Shown here: piece after piece, positions 1 through 6,152 of the stretch
Position numbering within the stretch: position 1 is the stretch's first letter
Layout: each line of letters opens with the position of its first letter
NCBI GenBank assembly: GCA_013329565.1
Contig: DUJZ01000083.1
Location: 1-9,098 of the forward strand
Direction of reading: 5' to 3'
DNA from: Methanomassiliicoccales archaeon
GTDB taxonomy: Archaea > Thermoplasmatota > Thermoplasmata > Methanomassiliicoccales > UBA472
Length of the DNA stretch: 9,098 bases
Notes under the pieces: generated by a model
What the model was told of the DNA's origin: nothing
The model's input: the letters and a program-made list of their open reading frames with translations, nothing else
Databases searched by the model: none
Made by a program: the position numbers and the translations under genes

Positions 1-124
1 TCAGGGCCTCCTTCTCCGACAGCCGGACCAGGATGTCCATCCTCTTGCGGGCGATCCCCCGGACCTGGTTGTTCGACACCTTCTTCCTGCTCAAGGGATT
101 CTCCTTCAGGTGCGATAATGCCAT
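1..124 (-). CDS. rnp4: RNase P protein component 4 (Rpp21/Rpr2 family), N-terminal part, cut by window edge
   Basis: Only the first 41 codons are in the window, read leftwards from an ATG at 124-122; the gene continues past position 1. RNase P component 4 is a zinc-ribbon protein subunit of the archaeal ribonucleoprotein that removes 5' leaders from pre-tRNA. The visible N-terminus has a basic stretch (residues 13-28) followed by RKRMDILVRLSEKEAL at 26-41. This matches the first helix typical of archaeal Rpp21 (an I-A-x-x-R-x-x-I-L-x-x-L-A pattern). The zinc-binding cysteines lie further on and cannot be checked. The ATG begins 4 nt after the stop codon of the upstream acetyltransferase, so the two genes are probably co-transcribed and translationally coupled. 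There is no good Shine-Dalgarno before this ATG. An in-frame TTG at codon 11 is preceded by AAGGAG and is an alternative start. The family call rests on about 16 residues. Confidence 0.68.
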   Translation of the reverse strand, partial: MALSHLKENPLSRKKVSNNQVRGIARKRMDILVRLSEKEAL

Positions 125-128
125 CTCG

Positions 129-623
129 TTAAATAGGTTTGTCCGAACCTCGCGTCCCGCCAGTCTGCTGAACCTGCTCCAACAGCACGCTCTTGGGCAG
201 GAAGCCGAAACGGGCGTAGAAAGCGTGGACCTCTTCATTGCCTACGATGGCCAGAAGGACCTTGCGTTTCACTCCCAGACCCTCCATCCATCGAAGCGCT
301 CCCTCCATCAGGGAGGTACCGATCCCTGTTCGCCGGTAGGCGGCGGTCACGAATACGGAGTCCACCTCCCCGGTCATGTCCGGACCAACGCTGGAGACGC
401 AGTATCCTACCACCCATCCATCATCGTTCCTGGCCAGCTCGACCCTCATCAGTCCGCCGGCCGCCTTTTCCAGAAGCTCCTCCCTTCGTTCTTCGAAGCT
501 CTTTGATCCCAATGCGCTCTTGAAATGGATCGACCTGGCACGGTGCATCTGCCTAAGTTCCAGCCACAGCGGGCCGATGAGGTCCAGCCCCTCCTCCGTC
601 ATGACCTCGTGGAGAACACGCAT
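129..623 (-). CDS. GNAT-family N-acetyltransferase
   Basis: This is a 164-residue single-domain GCN5-related N-acetyltransferase, the usual length for the family. Such enzymes transfer an acetyl group from acetyl-CoA to an amine; the acceptor here is unknown. The acetyl-CoA pyrophosphate loop (motif A) is clear at residues 90-103, ending R-R-T-G-I-G-T after the beta strand VDSVFVT. Motif B follows at about 129-143 (NEEVHAFYARFGFLP), with the Tyr usual as a catalytic acid in GNATs near position 136. The last 16 residues are polar and probably disordered. The ATG at 623-621 is the first in-frame Met after the promoter region. The gene is divergent from L10e and is followed after 4 nt by the RNase P component 4 start, so it likely heads a two-gene or longer minus-strand operon. 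A RimI-like role (ribosomal protein or N-terminal acetylation) is conceivable from the translation-related neighbours but is not shown. Confidence 0.86.
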   Translation of the reverse strand: MRVLHEVMTEEGLDLIGPLWLELRQMHRARSIHFKSALGSKSFEERREELLEKAAGGLMRVELARNDDGWVVGYCVSSVGPDMTGEVDSVFVTAAYRRTGIGTSLMEGALRWMEGLGVKRKVLLAIVGNEEVHAFYARFGFLPKSVLLEQVQQTGGTRGSDKPI

Positions 624-701
624 CTTCTGACAGATATCCTCATATGCAAGTAGCTTTTCCCTCTGGTCAGCGTGATATGGCTAATCTTCACATCCATCAG
701 C

Positions 702-709
702 CTTATATA
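702..709. promoter_or_regulatory. TATA element of the divergent L10e / acetyltransferase promoter region
   Basis: The sequence CCTTATATAGG (701-711) lies in the 140-bp gap between the divergent genes. On the plus strand it sits about 59 bp before the L10e ATG. This predicts transcription from about 730 and a leader of some 30 nt containing the Shine-Dalgarno AGGTGAT (752-758). The element is almost the same when read on the other strand (CCTATATAAGG), so it could also serve the acetyltransferase with a leader of roughly 55 nt. A second minus-strand candidate is GCATATGA near 641-648, which would give a nearly leaderless acetyltransferase mRNA. No other gene or RNA is visible in this gap. Confidence 0.55.
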
Positions 710-763
710 GGAAAATATGAATGTAGCCATCCCGTCGCATTGATAGATTACAGGTGATATGAT

Positions 764-1279
764 ATGGCCAGAAAGCCGGCAAGGATGTACAGGAGGCTCA
801 CGGGACAGGCCTACACCCGCAGGGAGTACATGGGTGGAGTTCCAGCCCTGAGGATCAACACTTTCGATCTGGGGGTCACCAACGGGGACTTCCCGATCAC
901 CATCAACATGAAGGTCAAGGAGACCTGTCAGATCAGGCACACCGCCATGGAGGCCGCCCGTATCGCCGCCAACAGGGTGATGTCCAAGACCCCTGGCGGC
1001 AACTATCACCTGAAGTTCAGGATATATCCGCACCATGTGCTCAGGGAGAACAAGCTCGCCACTGGCGCCGGTGCCGACCGTATCTCGAGCGGCATGAGGA
1101 ACTCTTTCGGCAAGAACATAGGCACCGCTGCCCGCGTTCACGCCGGTCAGGTCGTCCTCACCATAAGGGTGCCCGCCTCCAACTTCAACAGCGCCAAGGA
1201 GGCCCTGTGGAAGGCTTCCCTCAAGCTGCCCACCCCATGCTTCATCGAGGTGGAGAAGGGCGCTGAGCTGGTGAAGTGA
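764..1279 (+). CDS. rpl10e: 50S ribosomal protein L10e (uL16 family)
   Basis: The product is a 171-residue archaeal L10e, equivalent to bacterial L16 and eukaryotic RPL10. It is a large-subunit protein near the peptidyl-transferase centre and the tRNA sites. The protein is full length for the archaeal family. It opens with M-A-R-K-P-A-R-M-Y-R-R and contains the hallmark stretches YTRREYMGGVP (17-27), FRIYPHHVLRENK (85-97), and the G-A-G-A-D-R-I-S-S-G-M-R-N-S-F-G-K loop (101-117). That loop is the one that reaches toward the active site. The ATG at 764 has the Shine-Dalgarno AGGTGAT 5 nt upstream. The gene stands alone on its strand: the upstream neighbour is divergent and the next gene begins 84 bp later behind its own likely promoter. 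Nothing looks truncated or unusual. Confidence 0.97.
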   Translation: MARKPARMYRRLTGQAYTRREYMGGVPALRINTFDLGVTNGDFPITINMKVKETCQIRHTAMEAARIAANRVMSKTPGGNYHLKFRIYPHHVLRENKLATGAGADRISSGMRNSFGKNIGTAARVHAGQVVLTIRVPASNFNSAKEALWKASLKLPTPCFIEVEKGAELVK

Positions 1280-1320
1280 AACCCCAACTCCAAATCTCTT
1301 CTTTCTATTCACTTTTCTGC
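1280..1320 (+). terminator. Possible pyrimidine-rich transcription terminator after L10e
   Basis: Right after the L10e stop the plus strand turns rich in T and C, with TCTCTTCTTTCTATTCACTT (from 1297) and further T-clusters just beyond. Archaeal intrinsic termination depends mainly on T-rich stretches on the non-template strand, so this is a reasonable termination zone. There is no run of five or more T and no hairpin, hence modest confidence. Confidence 0.35.
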
Positions 1321-1325
1321 ATGCA

Positions 1326-1333
1326 TTATTTAT
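1326..1333 (+). promoter_or_regulatory. Candidate TATA box for the antiporter-dph2 unit
   Basis: TTATTTAT lies 31-38 bp before the TTG start of the antiporter. Spacing would place transcription initiation at about 1354-1358, leaving only a very short leader that just includes GAGGTG (1354-1359). The alternative is read-through from L10e. The match to a TATA box is fair but not strong. Confidence 0.4.
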
Positions 1334-1363
1334 CCATGACCGTTTTACACGTCGAGGTGTAGT

Positions 1364-2653
1364 TTGGACTCTGACACTCTGTTCCTGGCCGTCGGGGCCG
1401 TCATCTTCATGGGTTTCATCTCCAACTACCTATTCCGCCGGTTCAAGGCCCCCGACGTACTGATCCTGATGGTGCTCGGCATGATCCTCGGCCCGGGGGG
1501 CATCGGCCTTATCAATTCCGAGGCGGCCCAGGGCATCGAGGCAATTACGCCTTACGTGGCCGCGGCGGCTCTGGCCATCATAATGTTCCAGGCCGGGATG
1601 GACCTAGCCATCGGGGACGTCGTCAGATCGTTCAGCAAATCATTGATCCAGACGGTCATCGCCTTCGTGGCCTCCATGCTCATAACCGGCCTCATCCTGA
1701 GCCTCCTCACCGACTGGAGCCTGGAGACCTGCCTCCTGCTCGGGGCCATCGTCGGAGGGACCAGCGGCGCCATCGTCATACCGATACTATCCGGTCTGAA
1801 TATTTCCAAGAACCTCAAGATGGTCCTCACCCTGGAATCGGCCATCACCGACGTGCTGGTGATCGTGGTGGCGACCTCGCTCATAGTCTTCATGAGCCAG
1901 GAGACGGCGTCCATCATGGGCGCGGTGGAGCTCCTGGTCAGCTCGTTCATGATCTCCACCATGATCGGGATAATCTCCGGCATAATCTGGATCAAGATCC
2001 TGCAGCGTCTGAGCAGGCAGCCCTTCTCCTACATGATCACCATAGCCGCCATGCTGGTGGTGTTCTCCGTAACCAACTTCCTGGTGGACAAGGCTGGCGG
2101 CGGGGCGATCGCCGTGCTGGTCTTTGGTCTCACCATCGGGAACTGGGACGAGATATCGAAGGTGCTGGGGCAGAAGGGCGAGAAGTTCGCCCTGGGAGAC
2201 AGGGTCAAGCGCTTCCATGATGAGATAGCATTCCTGATCCGTACAGTATTCTTCGTTTACCTGGGGCTGGTCATAACCACCATACATTTTACCGCGTGGT
2301 ACATCCTTCTCGGTCTGATCGTGTTCTTCGGTTTGCTCGTCGCCCGCTACATATCCCTGCTGCTGGCCGACAGGTACATAGGCCTGGACGCTAGCGACGA
2401 GATGGGGCTGTTCTACATGATGCCCCGTGGTCTGGCGGCGGCGGTAATGGCCGCCATCCCATTCTCCTACCCTCTGGTGTTCAGCAACGAGACGGCCACG
2501 GCCATACTCGGGGTGACGGTCGTCGTGGTTCTATTGTCCACGGTCCTGGCGTCGATAGGTGCGTTCTACATGGAGATCCACGACAAACGCAACGGGCGAA
2601 TCGCCGAGGCCGAGGACGATACCGGGTCCGAACCGGAAGAAGGCGGGGTGTGA
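1364..2653 (+). CDS. Cation/proton antiporter (CPA1/NhaP-like, Kef-type membrane domain)
   Basis: This 429-residue polytopic membrane protein exchanges monovalent cations (probably Na+ or K+) for protons across the cytoplasmic membrane. About 12-13 hydrophobic segments span residues 5-400. A charged soluble loop lies at 260-287, and the C-terminal tail is short and acidic (406-429). There is no RCK/TrkA nucleotide-binding domain. Family marks are the unwound-helix region G-A-I-V-G-G-T-S-G-A-I-V-I-P (127-140), the ion-site helix E-S-A-I-T-D-V-L (158-165) with Asp163, and the CPA1-type P-R-G-L (354-357) with Arg355. The residue before the ion-binding Asp is Thr162, where textbook CPA1 members have Asn and CPA2 members have Asp. 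The start is a TTG at 1364, preceded by GAGGTG with 4-5 nt spacing and giving a complete first helix; the first ATG (codon 16) would cut that helix. The stop overlaps the dph2 start, implying co-transcription. Ion specificity cannot be read from sequence. Confidence 0.9.
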   Translation: MDSDTLFLAVGAVIFMGFISNYLFRRFKAPDVLILMVLGMILGPGGIGLINSEAAQGIEAITPYVAAAALAIIMFQAGMDLAIGDVVRSFSKSLIQTVIAFVASMLITGLILSLLTDWSLETCLLLGAIVGGTSGAIVIPILSGLNISKNLKMVLTLESAITDVLVIVVATSLIVFMSQETASIMGAVELLVSSFMISTMIGIISGIIWIKILQRLSRQPFSYMITIAAMLVVFSVTNFLVDKAGGGAIAVLVFGLTIGNWDEISKVLGQKGEKFALGDRVKRFHDEIAFLIRTVFFVYLGLVITTIHFTAWYILLGLIVFFGLLVARYISLLLADRYIGLDASDEMGLFYMMPRGLAAAVMAAIPFSYPLVFSNETATAILGVTVVVVLLSTVLASIGAFYMEIHDKRNGRIAEAEDDTGSEPEEGGV

Positions 2654-3648
2654 ACATGGACCTTCAGCTGGATAGAGCGATATCCGAGGTCCTTTCGAGG
2701 AAGGCCAAGCTCGTAGGTCTGCAGATGCCCGAAGGGCTGAAGACCAAGGCCAGGGACTTCGCCAACGGGCTGGAGGTGGCCACTGGCTGTCAGGTGATCA
2801 TCCTGGGCGATCCCTGCTACGGGGCCTGCGACCTGAGGTCCCTGAAAGGATTGGACCTGCTGGTGCACGTCGGCCACGCGCCCATTCCCGACCTTCGGCC
2901 GAGCATCCCGACGGTCTTCCTGGAGGTTCGCATGGATTTCGATCCCGTGGACGCCTTGTCGATGAACATGGACAAGATAAAGGCGAACGTGGGGCTGGTG
3001 GCCACCGCCCAGCACGTTCATCTTCTTCCGTCGGTGCAGAGCGCCCTGGGCTCTGCGGGGCGGACCGCCCTCGTCGGCAACGGGGATTCCCGGATCGCCC
3101 TTCCAGGCCAGGTGCTAGGCTGCAACATCACCTCTGCGCTCAGTGTCATGAAGGAGGTGGAGCAGTACATCTTCCTGGGGAGCGGATACTTCCACCCTCT
3201 CGCCGTCTCGCTCGGGACCGGACTTCCGGTCCTGTGCATCGACCCCTATCGGGGAGCGGTGGACGATATCTCCGAGGCCAGGGAGAAGGTGATCAGGCAG
3301 AGGTACGCAGCGATGGCCAAGGCCTTGGACGCCAAGGATTGGCTGGTGCTGCTGTGCGACAAGCCAGGTCAGAGGAGATACGAGCTAGCGGTGAGGTGCC
3401 GGGACGTTCTCCGTAATAAAGGAATGAGGGCGGACATCGTCCAGCTCAACGAGGTCAGGGCGGAGGCGCTGCTGCCCTACCGGGCGGAGGCGGCGGTGAG
3501 CACCGCCTGTCCGCGTCTGGCGATAGACGACGGTCCGCATTACCCCATCCCCCTGCTCACTCCATGGGAGATGGAGATGGTGCTGGGGCTTCGGGACATG
3601 GACGAGTACCGGTTCGATCAGATATTGTCCGGTGAAACTCCCGACTAG
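2650..3648 (+). CDS. dph2: Diphthamide biosynthesis enzyme Dph2 (non-canonical radical-SAM 3-amino-3-carboxypropyl transferase)
   Basis: Archaeal Dph2 carries out the first step of diphthamide synthesis. Using a [4Fe-4S] cluster and S-adenosylmethionine, it attaches a 3-amino-3-carboxypropyl group to a histidine of elongation factor aEF2. The 332-residue protein has the family length and its three spaced cluster cysteines. They are Cys60 in G-D-P-C-Y-G-A-C-D (53-61), Cys158 in G-Q-V-L-G-C-N (153-159), and Cys287 in T-A-C-P-R-L-A-I-D-D (285-294). An opening Q-M-P-E-G-L (25-30) is also typical. Two starts are possible: GTG at 2650, which forms a 4-nt GTGA overlap with the antiporter stop, and ATG at 2656, two codons later with GGGGTGTGA upstream. 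Either leaves the motifs intact. The overlap indicates translational coupling to the antiporter, although no functional link between the two is known. The 3' end overlaps the long-ORF version, but not the preferred start, of the next gene. Confidence 0.94.
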   Translation: MNMDLQLDRAISEVLSRKAKLVGLQMPEGLKTKARDFANGLEVATGCQVIILGDPCYGACDLRSLKGLDLLVHVGHAPIPDLRPSIPTVFLEVRMDFDPVDALSMNMDKIKANVGLVATAQHVHLLPSVQSALGSAGRTALVGNGDSRIALPGQVLGCNITSALSVMKEVEQYIFLGSGYFHPLAVSLGTGLPVLCIDPYRGAVDDISEAREKVIRQRYAAMAKALDAKDWLVLLCDKPGQRRYELAVRCRDVLRNKGMRADIVQLNEVRAEALLPYRAEAAVSTACPRLAIDDGPHYPIPLLTPWEMEMVLGLRDMDEYRFDQILSGETPD

Positions 3649-3660
3649 ATTTTATATATC
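3649..3660 (+). promoter_or_regulatory. TATA box for the adenylate-forming enzyme gene
   Basis: ATTTTATATATC immediately follows the dph2 stop codon and closely matches an archaeal TATA box. Its centre is about 19 bp before the ATG at 3674 and about 25 bp before an in-frame GTG at 3680. The expected transcription start therefore falls at or near the start codon, suggesting a leaderless or nearly leaderless mRNA. Confidence 0.65.
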
Positions 3661-3673
3661 CAATTTGTTGAGG

Positions 3674-5296
3674 ATGAACGTGCGGACATCGCCGAACGAT
3701 GCGTCTACGCTGGTAGGCGAGACCGAACTTTTCCTATCCATGAGCCCAGCCGATTTCGAGAGAATGCACCTGGATCTCTTGAAAAAAGAGGTGGAACGGG
3801 CGAAGGCCTCTCCGGTATACGGGCCGGACCTGCCGGACGTCAATTCCTGGGACGACCTGCAGAAGCTGCCGGCCATCGGCTACGATCGCCTGGACGAGAG
3901 CTTCAAGACCCACGGGGTGGAAGGTTCGCTGCTGGTCCCCGCCGATCGTTATTATCACACCTCCGGTTACACCGGGATATCCAAGCGCATCTATTACAGC
4001 GCCAAGGACATCGAGTGGATGGCCCATAGCTACGCTCTCTTCGGTTACATGGTAGGCGTGCGACAGGGCATGACCGGGTGGAGCATCGCCGGAGAAGAGC
4101 CCCTGGTGTCCGGGCCAACGCTGCACAACGCCAGCAAGGTGCTGGGAGCCGATTTCCTGTCCACACTACTGGCCCAGGACACCGACCTGCGCAAGGCGGT
4201 CTCCAAGGCCTCCCGCTCCAAACCGTTCGACATCATGGCCGGGACCCCGCTACTGCTCCACGTTCTGGGGTGCATCGCCAACGAGGAGGGCTATTTCCGA
4301 AGTATGATCGAGAGGGCGGCCCGGAACAATTACCATCTGCCGGGGCCGGTGGCCAAGCTCGCTGCCAGTTTGATGCTGGCCGGAATGGATATGGGCCGGC
4401 TTAGGGAGAACCTCAGGGCGGTTAGGCTCGCCATAACCTACGCAGAGCCGCTCAGCCCCTATATGGATTCGCTCAAGGAGTTCTATCCGGACATGAAGGC
4501 GTTCGACGTCCTGGGAAGCACCGAATGCCCCCTGATCGCCTCTCAATACTCACCGGGTCAGAATGGTCTGCAGTTGTTCTTGCCAGGAGTGATCGCCGAG
4601 CTCGCCGACCCCCATGATGTCCAGAGGTCCAAGGAGGAAAGGGCGCCGCTGAAGGCCGTTCCGTGGTCGGAGTGGGAGGCCGGGATGACCGGGGAGCTGA
4701 TCATCAGCCGCCCCGGAGAATGCCTGCCCCTCCTCCGTTACGCTACCGGGGACCTGATAGAGGTGGTCGATCCTCTCTGCTCCACCGAGATCGTGATGGA
4801 GGGCGGCGTCCGTCATGTCGTCTCGCCTTCCATCCGGGTCATGGGCCGTTCGGTGGACACCCTGGACTTCGAGGCCCAGGACGAGAGCGGCAACTACCTC
4901 GGGTGCAAGATATACTCTCGGCATATCCAGGAAGCGTTGCAGCGTTCCGACAACGTGCGGTGGTGGGAGCTGTACGACGTCGGTGGCCGTCCGTCAAGGC
5001 TGGTGTTCCTGATCATTCCGGAGAACCCGGTGGAGGACGAGGAAGCCTTCCGCCGCCTGGTGGAGAAGAAGCTGCTCAATGAGTGCAACGACCTGCTTGG
5101 GACGCTCAAAATGGGGCGGGACCTGGACCGCCTGCAGATAATGGTGGCCAAGCCTTCGGCGTACGTTCACGTGCAATCCGAGATCGACGAGCGGGCCAAG
5201 GCCGGCCGGTCGCTGGGGCAACTGAAACCGAAGCACATCTACCGCTATGAGGACGAGGGGAAGTTCCAGGAGCGGCTGAGGGGAAGGATGGCCTGA
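3674..5296 (+). CDS. PaaK/GH3-like adenylate-forming enzyme (putative acyl-CoA ligase family)
   Basis: From the ATG at 3674 this is a 540-residue soluble protein of the ANL (adenylate-forming) superfamily. These enzymes activate a carboxylate with ATP as an acyl-AMP and often pass it to CoA. Visible motifs are the phosphate-binding loop T-S-G-Y-T-G-I-S-K (96-104), V-L-G-S-T-E-C-P (279-286) in place of the usual Y-G-x-T-E, and P-L-L-R-Y-A-T-G-D-L-I (352-362) with the ribose-binding Asp. A C-terminal lid domain ends in L-K-P-K (about 517-520), whose Lys could be the catalytic one. The loop has Tyr where Thr/Ser is normal. The protein is about 100 residues longer than PaaK or F390 synthetase, closer to GH3 enzymes in size. 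The frame stays open back to a GTG at 3632, but a strong TATA box lies inside that extension, so 3674 (or GTG 3680) is preferred. mtxX follows after 57 bp with its own TATA box. Substrate unknown; F390 synthetase, aryl-CoA ligase or amino-acid-conjugating activity are all possible. Confidence 0.72.
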   Translation: MNVRTSPNDASTLVGETELFLSMSPADFERMHLDLLKKEVERAKASPVYGPDLPDVNSWDDLQKLPAIGYDRLDESFKTHGVEGSLLVPADRYYHTSGYTGISKRIYYSAKDIEWMAHSYALFGYMVGVRQGMTGWSIAGEEPLVSGPTLHNASKVLGADFLSTLLAQDTDLRKAVSKASRSKPFDIMAGTPLLLHVLGCIANEEGYFRSMIERAARNNYHLPGPVAKLAASLMLAGMDMGRLRENLRAVRLAITYAEPLSPYMDSLKEFYPDMKAFDVLGSTECPLIASQYSPGQNGLQLFLPGVIAELADPHDVQRSKEERAPLKAVPWSEWEAGMTGELIISRPGECLPLLRYATGDLIEVVDPLCSTEIVMEGGVRHVVSPSIRVMGRSVDTLDFEAQDESGNYLGCKIYSRHIQEALQRSDNVRWWELYDVGGRPSRLVFLIIPENPVEDEEAFRRLVEKKLLNECNDLLGTLKMGRDLDRLQIMVAKPSAYVHVQSEIDERAKAGRSLGQLKPKHIYRYEDEGKFQERLRGRMA

Positions 5297-5322
5297 ACGC
5301 TGCAGGCGTGTCCCGGTGAAGC

Positions 5323-5330
5323 TAATATAT
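5323..5330 (+). promoter_or_regulatory. TATA box for mtxX, implying leaderless mRNA
   Basis: TAATATAT (within GCTAATATATCG, 5321-5332) is centred about 27 bp before the mtxX ATG at 5354. That is the spacing at which transcription would begin on or next to the start codon. There is no Shine-Dalgarno sequence before the ATG (upstream bases are AATCACCCTTCG), which fits leaderless translation. Confidence 0.62.
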
Positions 5331-5353
5331 CGGTTGGGGCGAATCACCCTTCG

Positions 5354-6115
5354 ATGCTGACGCCCGAGCACATATTCCAAATGGCCGTGGCCAACCACGC
5401 CACGGTGGGCATCGGACTGGGGGAGGATTCTCGCAAGGTTCTGAGGAGCGTCCGCGACGCCGAGAAGAACGGCTACGCTCGTGTGGCGACCTTCGATTCC
5501 GCCGAGAAAATGATCGCCGCACTTCGCAGCGGCGAGGTGGACGCGGTGGTGCGCGGGGACCTTAGCGCGAACAGGGCCATGGCCGAGATTAAGGCCCAGT
5601 TCTCCCTGGACCACCTCATGCGGGCGGCCCTGATGCAACCCAAGGGCGGTCGCATGTTCTTCCTGGCTCCGGTCGGCGTCGATGAAGGATGGGGCGTGGA
5701 ACGGAAACTGGAGTTCATACGATGCTCCGCCCCCCTGTTCCGCCAGCTGGGCATCGGTATGGAGGCCGGGGTGCTCTCCGGCGGCCGGCTGGGCGACATC
5801 GGCAGGAGCGCCGAGGTGGACCGGACGATACATGAAGCCATCGAGGTGGAGCGGCTTGCCAGGAATGAGGGCTTCGACGTCAAGCACTGCCAGATACTGA
5901 TCGAGGAGGCGGTGCGAAACAAGAACCTGGTCATAGCCCCGGACGGCATCAGCGGCAACATCATATTCCGGACGATGCACCTGGTGGACGGTTGCGTGTC
6001 CATGGGCGCCCCGATACTGAACCTGGGAAATGTCTTCATCGATACATCGAGGGCCAAGAGGTGCTACGCCGACTCCATCGCCCTGGCCTCGGCCCTGGTC
6101 CACCAGGGAAAATGA
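5354..6115 (+). CDS. mtxX: Methanogenesis marker protein 4 / MtxX (phosphotransacetylase-like)
   Basis: This 253-residue protein matches methanogenesis marker protein 4, also called MtxX. The family is found almost only in methanogens, is distantly related to phosphate acetyl/butyryltransferases, and has no proven reaction despite its historical 'methyltransferase subunit X' name. Supporting stretches are the N-terminal G-I-G-L-G (19-23), the E-V-D-A-V-V-R-G-D-L motif (61-70), and the C-terminal block A-P-D-G-I-S-G-N-I-I-F-R-T (195-207). That block is followed by M-G-A-P-I-L and F-I-D-T-S-R-A (229-235), and resembles the conserved end of Pta-fold enzymes. Length is normal. The ATG at 5354 fits a leaderless transcript from the TATA box just upstream. 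queD starts 37 bp downstream with no convincing promoter of its own, so mtxX is probably the first gene of an mtxX-queD-queC-queE unit. Its main value here is as a marker that the host is a methanogen or a close relative. Confidence 0.84.
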   Translation: MLTPEHIFQMAVANHATVGIGLGEDSRKVLRSVRDAEKNGYARVATFDSAEKMIAALRSGEVDAVVRGDLSANRAMAEIKAQFSLDHLMRAALMQPKGGRMFFLAPVGVDEGWGVERKLEFIRCSAPLFRQLGIGMEAGVLSGGRLGDIGRSAEVDRTIHEAIEVERLARNEGFDVKHCQILIEEAVRNKNLVIAPDGISGNIIFRTMHLVDGCVSMGAPILNLGNVFIDTSRAKRCYADSIALASALVHQGK

Positions 6116-6140
6116 TTATTGAGTACTGGGACAATAGAGA

Positions 6141-6149
6141 GGGGGAGAT
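6141..6149 (+). promoter_or_regulatory. Strong ribosome binding site of queD
   Basis: GGGGGAGAT ends 3 nt before the queD ATG and resembles the archaeal GGAGGTGAT consensus. It fixes the queD start at 6153. It contrasts with the leaderless-type start of mtxX just upstream and fits queD being an internal cistron. Confidence 0.7.
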
Positions 6150-6152
6150 AAC

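Noticed and set aside
599..1312. Long minus-strand open frame (237 codons) opposite L10e
   Set aside because: It is the mirror of a highly conserved ribosomal gene in GC-rich DNA. Its translation has no family features, and L10e occupies the other strand in full.
4994..6103. Long minus-strand open frame (369 codons) across the end of the adenylate-forming gene and mtxX
   Set aside because: It spans two well-supported plus-strand genes and the promoter between them. The His/Leu/Gln-rich translation is typical of reading the complement of GC3-rich codons.
6116..6152. preQ1-type riboswitch or operator before queD (weak TATTG...CAATA inverted repeat)
   Set aside because: The gap is only 37 nt, the arms are 5 bp with a 9-11 nt loop, and there is no resemblance to a preQ1 aptamer.
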